Origin: Streptomyces ambofaciens ATCC 23877
GTDB lineage: Bacteria > Actinomycetota > Actinomycetes > Streptomycetales > Streptomycetaceae
Assembly (NCBI RefSeq): GCF_001267885.1
Contig: NZ_CP012382.1
Span: forward strand, 3,893,001 to 3,957,000
DNA: 64,000 nt
Direction: 5' to 3'
Shown here: positions 60,090 to 64,000 of the stretch, piece after piece
How positions within the stretch are numbered: the stretch's first letter is position 1
How the letters are laid out: each line of letters opens with the position of its first letter
Translations under genes and position numbers: made by a program
Notes under the pieces: generated by a model
Database searches by the model: none
What the model was told of the DNA's origin: nothing
Seen by the model: only the letters and a program-made list of their open reading frames with translations

Positions 60090-60962
60090 GTGACCTCAGC
60101 GACCCGACAGCCCGAGCCCTCAGCCGCCGCGACCCGCCCGCGACTCATCGCCACCGATCTCGACGGCACCCTGCTGCGCGACGACAAGTCGGTCTCCCCG
60201 CGCACGGTCGCCGCGCTGGCCGCGGCCGAGGAGTCGGGCATCGAGGTCTTCTTCGTCACCGGCCGCCCTGCTCGCTGGATGGATGTCGTCAGCGCCCACG
60301 TTCACGGGCACGGCCTCGCCATCTGCGGCAACGGCGCCGCCGTGGTCGACCTGCACGGGGGCCCCGGCACCCACCGGTTCGTGAAGGTGCGGGAGCTGGC
60401 CCGGGAGAACGCGCTGGACGTCGTACGGCTGCTGCGCGAGGCGGCGCCCGGCACGGTGTACGCGGTCGAGCAGACCTACGGCTTCCACCAGGAGCCGGCG
60501 TATCCGAAGCTGCACATGGAGGTCCCCGACGACCTCCTGCCCGCCGAGGAGATCCTCGCGCCGGACGGTCGTGCCGCCTCCGAGCCGATCCTCAAGATCC
60601 TGGCGTTCCATCCCGAGCTGGACCCCGACGGGTTCCTCACCCTGGCCCGCCTCGCGATCGGCGACCGCGCCAACGTCACCCGCTCCAGCCCCAGCGCCCT
60701 GCTGGAGATCAGCGGACCCGAGGTGTCCAAGGCCAGCACGCTCGCCCTGTGCTGTGCCGAGCGCGGCATCTCGCACGAGGAGGTCGTCGCCTTCGGTGAC
60801 ATGCCGAACGACGTGGAGATGCTCACCTGGGCGGGGCGGTCGTACGCGATGGGCAACGCCCATCCCGACGTGATCGCCGCCGCCTCGGGACGGACGGTGG
60901 CCAACAACGAGGACGGGGTGGCGGTCGTGATCGAGCGGATCCTGGCGGACCTTCCCCGGTAA
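60090..60962 (+). CDS. HAD-superfamily (Cof-type) hydrolase
   Basis: A 290-aa HAD-IIB protein, paralogue of the serS-coupled one: motif [18 protein letters not shown], motif II FFVTGRPARW, Lys in EVSKASTLAL, motif [13 protein letters not shown], plus NNEDGVAVVIE near the end. GTG 60090 is preferred: it has no ribosome site, but GACAAT lies 6-7 nt upstream as a possible leaderless -10; ATG 60072 would add six residues. Substrate unknown. Confidence 0.88.
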   Translation: MTSATRQPEPSAAATRPRLIATDLDGTLLRDDKSVSPRTVAALAAAEESGIEVFFVTGRPARWMDVVSAHVHGHGLAICGNGAAVVDLHGGPGTHRFVKVRELARENALDVVRLLREAAPGTVYAVEQTYGFHQEPAYPKLHMEVPDDLLPAEEILAPDGRAASEPILKILAFHPELDPDGFLTLARLAIGDRANVTRSSPSALLEISGPEVSKASTLALCCAERGISHEEVVAFGDMPNDVEMLTWAGRSYAMGNAHPDVIAAASGRTVANNEDGVAVVIERILADLPR

Positions 60963-60987
60963 CCGTCCCCCAGCTCGTCCCGTCCCG

Positions 60988-62037
60988 TCAGAGCGTCACC
61001 CCGCGCCGTGCCAACCACGGCACCGGGTCGAGCGCCGAACCGGCCTCCGGCGTGACCCGTACCTCGAAATGCAGGTGCGGGCCGGTGGAGTTCCCGGTGC
61101 TGCCCGACTGCCCGAGCCACTGCCCGGGGCGGACCCGTTCGCCCTGGTCGACGGCGACTGCGGCCAGATGGGCGTACTGCGTGCAGTACCCGCCCGCGTG
61201 CTCGACCACGACCTGCATGCCGAAGGCGCCGCCGCACGTCACCGCCACCACCCGGCCCGTGCCGACCGACCGCACCGGCGTCCCGACCGGCACGGCGAAG
61301 TCCTGGCCGGTGTGCCGGTTCGCCCACCTCGCCCCGCCGCTGCCGAAGGACGCCGACAACTCGTACGTCTCCACCGGTGCGACCCAGGACCGGCCGAAGC
61401 GCACGTCGGGCTGGTCGAGACGGACCGCGCCGGGACAGGAACCGGCCGCCACCGAGGCATTCGCCTGACCCTCCAGCCGCTGACGGGCCGCCTCCAGCTT
61501 GCCCTCGATCTTCTTTCTCAGCTCCGCCAGCCCCGCGTTGCGTTCCTCCAGAGCCCGCCAGGCCGCCTCGGCCTCCGCCTCGTCCGCGGCGAGGCGGGCC
61601 TCGGCCCGCAGGCTCTTGCCGATGGCCCTGTCGACGGCCAGATCGGCGCGGGTCAAGGCACGCCGACCCCGCATCAGCTGGTCCGGATCGTCCGCCAGGA
61701 GCATCCGCGCCGTGTACGGGAGCCCGCCGCCCTCGCGGTACTGGGCGCGGGCGATCCGGCCCAGGTCCTCATGCATGGCGTCGATCTTCCGGCGCTGCCG
61801 GTCGAGCCGCTTCTCGTACGCCAGGGCCCTCGTCCGCTGCGCCTCCGCCTCGCGCCGCCCGTCCTCGTACTGCTGGGTGGCCCTGGCCGCGTCCTGGTGA
61901 AGCCGCGCCACCTGAGCGCCGAGACCGGTTCCGGAGCCGCCGTCCTCGTCCATGGCGCCGGTGGGGCCGGCCCCGAGCACGGCGAGCGCGCACAGCAACA
62001 CCGGAACGAGGAGCGGACGTCGGCGAGGTGAGCGCAT
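60988..62037 (-). CDS. Secreted M23 (LytM-like) peptidase with coiled coil
   Basis: A 349-aa protein. Signal peptide about 1-28 (LLVPVLLCALAVLGAGPTGA). A long coiled coil (about 40-210, KRLDRQRRKIDAMHEDLGR, RALEERNAGLAELRKKIEGK) is followed by an M23 domain with the zinc ligands His and Asp in NRHTGQDFAVP and HxH in GPHLHFEVR; YAHLAAVAVDQGERVRPGQ is the usual linker. It should cleave peptide cross-bridges in the wall or act with another hydrolase. The ribosome site is not obvious; leaderless translation is possible. Confidence 0.9.
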   Translation of the reverse strand: MRSPRRRPLLVPVLLCALAVLGAGPTGAMDEDGGSGTGLGAQVARLHQDAARATQQYEDGRREAEAQRTRALAYEKRLDRQRRKIDAMHEDLGRIARAQYREGGGLPYTARMLLADDPDQLMRGRRALTRADLAVDRAIGKSLRAEARLAADEAEAEAAWRALEERNAGLAELRKKIEGKLEAARQRLEGQANASVAAGSCPGAVRLDQPDVRFGRSWVAPVETYELSASFGSGGARWANRHTGQDFAVPVGTPVRSVGTGRVVAVTCGGAFGMQVVVEHAGGYCTQYAHLAAVAVDQGERVRPGQWLGQSGSTGNSTGPHLHFEVRVTPEAGSALDPVPWLARRGVTL

Positions 62038-62157
62038 GTCAGCGATCGTGGACCGGATCTCGGCGCGCGGCCTGCTGCGACGCGTACGACCGGGGGACCG
62101 GTTGCTGCACACGGAGCAGTGCGACTGCTGCACTTGGGGCAACGACGGCGACGGTGC

Positions 62158-63840
62158 TCAGTACGGAGCCTCCCACAGCACCGTCGTGCCTCCTCCGTCC
62201 GGTCCGATGCCCGGGCCGAGCCGACTGGCGCCTCCGACGGCCTCGGCACGGCGCTCGAGATTGTGCAGGCCGCTGCGTCGGCCGCCCTCCGGCACGCCGA
62301 CTCCGTCGTCGGCCACCGTCAGCCGCACACCCGGCCGGCCGTCCGGCAGGATCGCCGTGGCGTCGAGGGCCACCTCGATCCGGGTGGCGTGGGCGTGCCG
62401 GAACGCGTTGGACAGGGCCTCACGCAGCGCCGCGATGAGGTTCTTGCCGGTCACCTCGCCGACGGCGGTGTCGACCGGGCCGACGAAACGGTGCGAGGGC
62501 GTGAATCCCAGCGGCACGGCGGCCATGGTGACCTCCCGCAGGACTCGGCTGCGCAGCCCGGCGGGTGCCTCGGCCGGCTGCCGCAGCGCGAAGATCGCGG
62601 AACGGATCTCCTGGATGGTGACGTCGAGTTCGTCGACGGCCCCGGCCACTCCGTCCCGCACCTCGGGCACGGCGGACCCGCGCCGAGCGCTCTCCAGCAT
62701 CATCCCCGTGGCGAACAGTCGCTGGATGACGAGGTCGTGCAGGTCCCGGGCGATACGGTCGCGGTCCTCGTACACCGCGAGCCGTTCCCGGTCACGCTGG
62801 GCGTCGGCCATCATCAGCGCCAGCGCGGCCTGCGAGGCGAACCGTTCGCCGAGCGCGCGCTCCGTTCGGGTGAAGGGGCGCTCGCCCCGGGCGCGGGGCA
62901 TGACGAGGCCTCCGAGCACCCGCGCGTCCCTGCGCAGGGGCAGCAGCATGATCGGTCCGTAGGCGCGTACCGGCCCGGCCTCCAGGCGCCGGTCGGTGGC
63001 GGCGTCGTCCACGAACACGGGACGCCCGGCGAGGAGTTCACCGACGATGCCGTTGTCCGCCGGGATGACGGTGCCCAGGACGTCCGCGGGGCGCGCCGCC
63101 GACACGGCCACGATCTCCAGTCCGCCCCCGTCGGCCGGCAGCAGCACGATCCCGGCCGCCGCTCCGGACAGCCGGCGTGCCTGTTCGGCGACGGTCTGGA
63201 GGGCCTCGTCGGCGTCACCGCCGGACAGCAGGGCGGTGGTGACGGCGACCGACCCGTCGATCCAGCGCTCCCGCTGCTGAGCGGCCTCGTACAGCCGTGC
63301 GTTGCCGATGGCGATGCCGGCCTCCGTGGCCAGGACCCGGACCATGGCGAGGTCGTAGTCGTCGAACGGCGCCCCGGCCCGCTTGTCGGTCAGGTACAGG
63401 TTGCCGAAGATCTCGCCCTGGACGCGGATGGGAACGCCGAGGAAGCCGCGCATCGGCGGATGACGGTCGGGGAAACCGCACGAACGCGGATCGTCGGTCA
63501 GGTCCGTGAGCCGGACCGGCGCCGGGTCGCGGATGAGCGCGCCCAGCAGACCTTTGCGGCCGTCGGGCAGGTGACCGATCCGTCGGGCGGTCGCCTCGTC
63601 GACGCCGTGGTGCACGAATGCCGCGAGGCCGTCACCGTCCTCGCCCACGACACCGAGGGCCGCGTACCGGGCGTCCGCCAGGTCCGCCGCCGTCTCGCAG
63701 ATCCGGTGCAGGGTGGAGTGCAGCTCCAGCCCGCTGCCGACCGACCGCATCGCGTCCAGCAGTTTCGGCACCCGTGCCAGGAACTCGGCCGAGGCCCCGG
63801 GACGGGGCGGCGGGGAGCCGGGAGACGGTGCTGGGGGCAT
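62158..63840 (-). CDS. Two-GAF-domain sensor histidine kinase (DevS/DosT-like, HisKA_3)
   Basis: A 560-aa soluble kinase. GAF 1 spans about 25-185 (ICETAADLADARYAALGVVG, GFLGVPIRVQGEIFGNLYLT) and GAF 2 about 205-355. HisKA_3 has the phospho-acceptor His in RDRIARDLHDLVIQRLFATG. HATPase: N box ALREALSNAFRHAHAT, G1 VADDGVGVP, G2 RRSGLHNLERRAEAVGG. The domain plan is that of DevS/DosT redox or gas sensors; whether GAF 1 holds heme cannot be told. No response regulator is visible in the window. Confidence 0.92.
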   Translation of the reverse strand: MPPAPSPGSPPPRPGASAEFLARVPKLLDAMRSVGSGLELHSTLHRICETAADLADARYAALGVVGEDGDGLAAFVHHGVDEATARRIGHLPDGRKGLLGALIRDPAPVRLTDLTDDPRSCGFPDRHPPMRGFLGVPIRVQGEIFGNLYLTDKRAGAPFDDYDLAMVRVLATEAGIAIGNARLYEAAQQRERWIDGSVAVTTALLSGGDADEALQTVAEQARRLSGAAAGIVLLPADGGGLEIVAVSAARPADVLGTVIPADNGIVGELLAGRPVFVDDAATDRRLEAGPVRAYGPIMLLPLRRDARVLGGLVMPRARGERPFTRTERALGERFASQAALALMMADAQRDRERLAVYEDRDRIARDLHDLVIQRLFATGMMLESARRGSAVPEVRDGVAGAVDELDVTIQEIRSAIFALRQPAEAPAGLRSRVLREVTMAAVPLGFTPSHRFVGPVDTAVGEVTGKNLIAALREALSNAFRHAHATRIEVALDATAILPDGRPGVRLTVADDGVGVPEGGRRSGLHNLERRAEAVGGASRLGPGIGPDGGGTTVLWEAPY

Positions 63841-63921
63841 GAGCCGAGCCTAATGAGACCTCTTTGTTCCGGAAAGTCGGATTCTCCGGTGGCGTCGCGG
63901 GAGTCGGCACGACGCCTTCCC

Positions 63922-64000
63922 TCAACGCGCTCCGACCAGCAGTTCCGACGCCTCCTCCCGCTCGGCCATCGCCCGCAGCGGTCCCGGCACCGCGGCCAGC
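63922..64000 (-). CDS. C-terminal fragment of an unidentified gene
   Basis: The last 25 codons of a minus-strand frame that enters the window from the right (AAVPGPLRAMAEREEASELL, then VGAR and TGA at 63924-63922). It is 81 nt from the GAF kinase start. Too short to assign a family; the helical, charged end is all that is seen. Confidence 0.4.
   Translation of the reverse strand, partial: LAAVPGPLRAMAEREEASELLVGAR

Overview
The window is high-GC actinobacterial chromosome and almost certainly Streptomyces. Third codon positions are nearly all G/C, GTG starts and 4-nt GTGA/ATGA gene overlaps are common, and the gene content is typical of the genus: a SigE-type ECF factor, a subtilisin inhibitor, a NepA-like spore-wall protein, the Sco/ECuC/DtpA copper genes, parS and DnaA boxes. 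From memory, not from a search, the gene order looks like the conserved core near oriC of S. coelicolor (about SCO3948 to SCO4025) read in reverse.

Left part (1-13.1 kb): end of a PPOX-type oxidoreductase; a TetR regulator with a DHA2 drug exporter whose start codon touches a 40-bp palindromic operator; a tightly coupled four-gene operon (OmpR regulator, histidine kinase, GT2-GtrA glycosyltransferase, GT39-like mannosyltransferase); an amidohydrolase; a DUF2797 protein; a small secreted protein opposite an HxlR regulator; and a class B penicillin-binding protein. tRNA-Arg(ACG) and tRNA-Ser(GCT) follow, each with a strong terminator.

Middle part (13.7-27.4 kb): subtilisin-inhibitor family protein; a 1513-aa PAS protein with a degenerate kinase core, a long Pro/Arg linker and two receiver-like domains; nine 14-bp tandem repeats; a TetR/MFS multidrug pair of SCO4008/SCO4007 type with two operators; acyl-CoA ligase; ECF sigma factor; NepA-like protein; a primase-polymerase; a hypothetical protein and a DUF4232 lipoprotein.

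Mobile remnant (27.69-30.48 kb): a 61-bp duplication of the 3' part of tRNA-Ser(TGA) flanks a decayed element. It carries a 5'-truncated tyrosine integrase fused back-to-back with a 5'-truncated GntR/UTRA regulator, a zinc-ribbon protein and a lipoprotein, and looks like an actinomycete integrative element after a large internal deletion.

Right part (30.6-64 kb): HtrA-like protease, GDPD, HATPase_c protein, SEC-C protein, a candidate small RNA, a second degenerate primase-polymerase-like protein, a PP2C phosphatase preceded by an in-frame TTA-containing short ORF, aminopeptidase P, a second HATPase_c protein, and a copper-trafficking cluster (YcnI, Sco1, PCuAC, CopCD, DyP peroxidase). Then come pheA, a DnaA-box cluster, serS with a coupled HAD hydrolase, a double ABC transporter operon, an alpha/beta-hydrolase/SDR fusion, more DnaA boxes, RNA 2'-phosphotransferase, a perfect parS, a flavin/F420 oxidoreductase, a HAD hydrolase, an M23 peptidase and a GAF sensor kinase.

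Most of the window is ordinary core genome. The stretches most worth a second look are the element scar, the DnaA-box clusters, the degenerate kinase scaffold, the PP2C leader region and the candidate small RNA.
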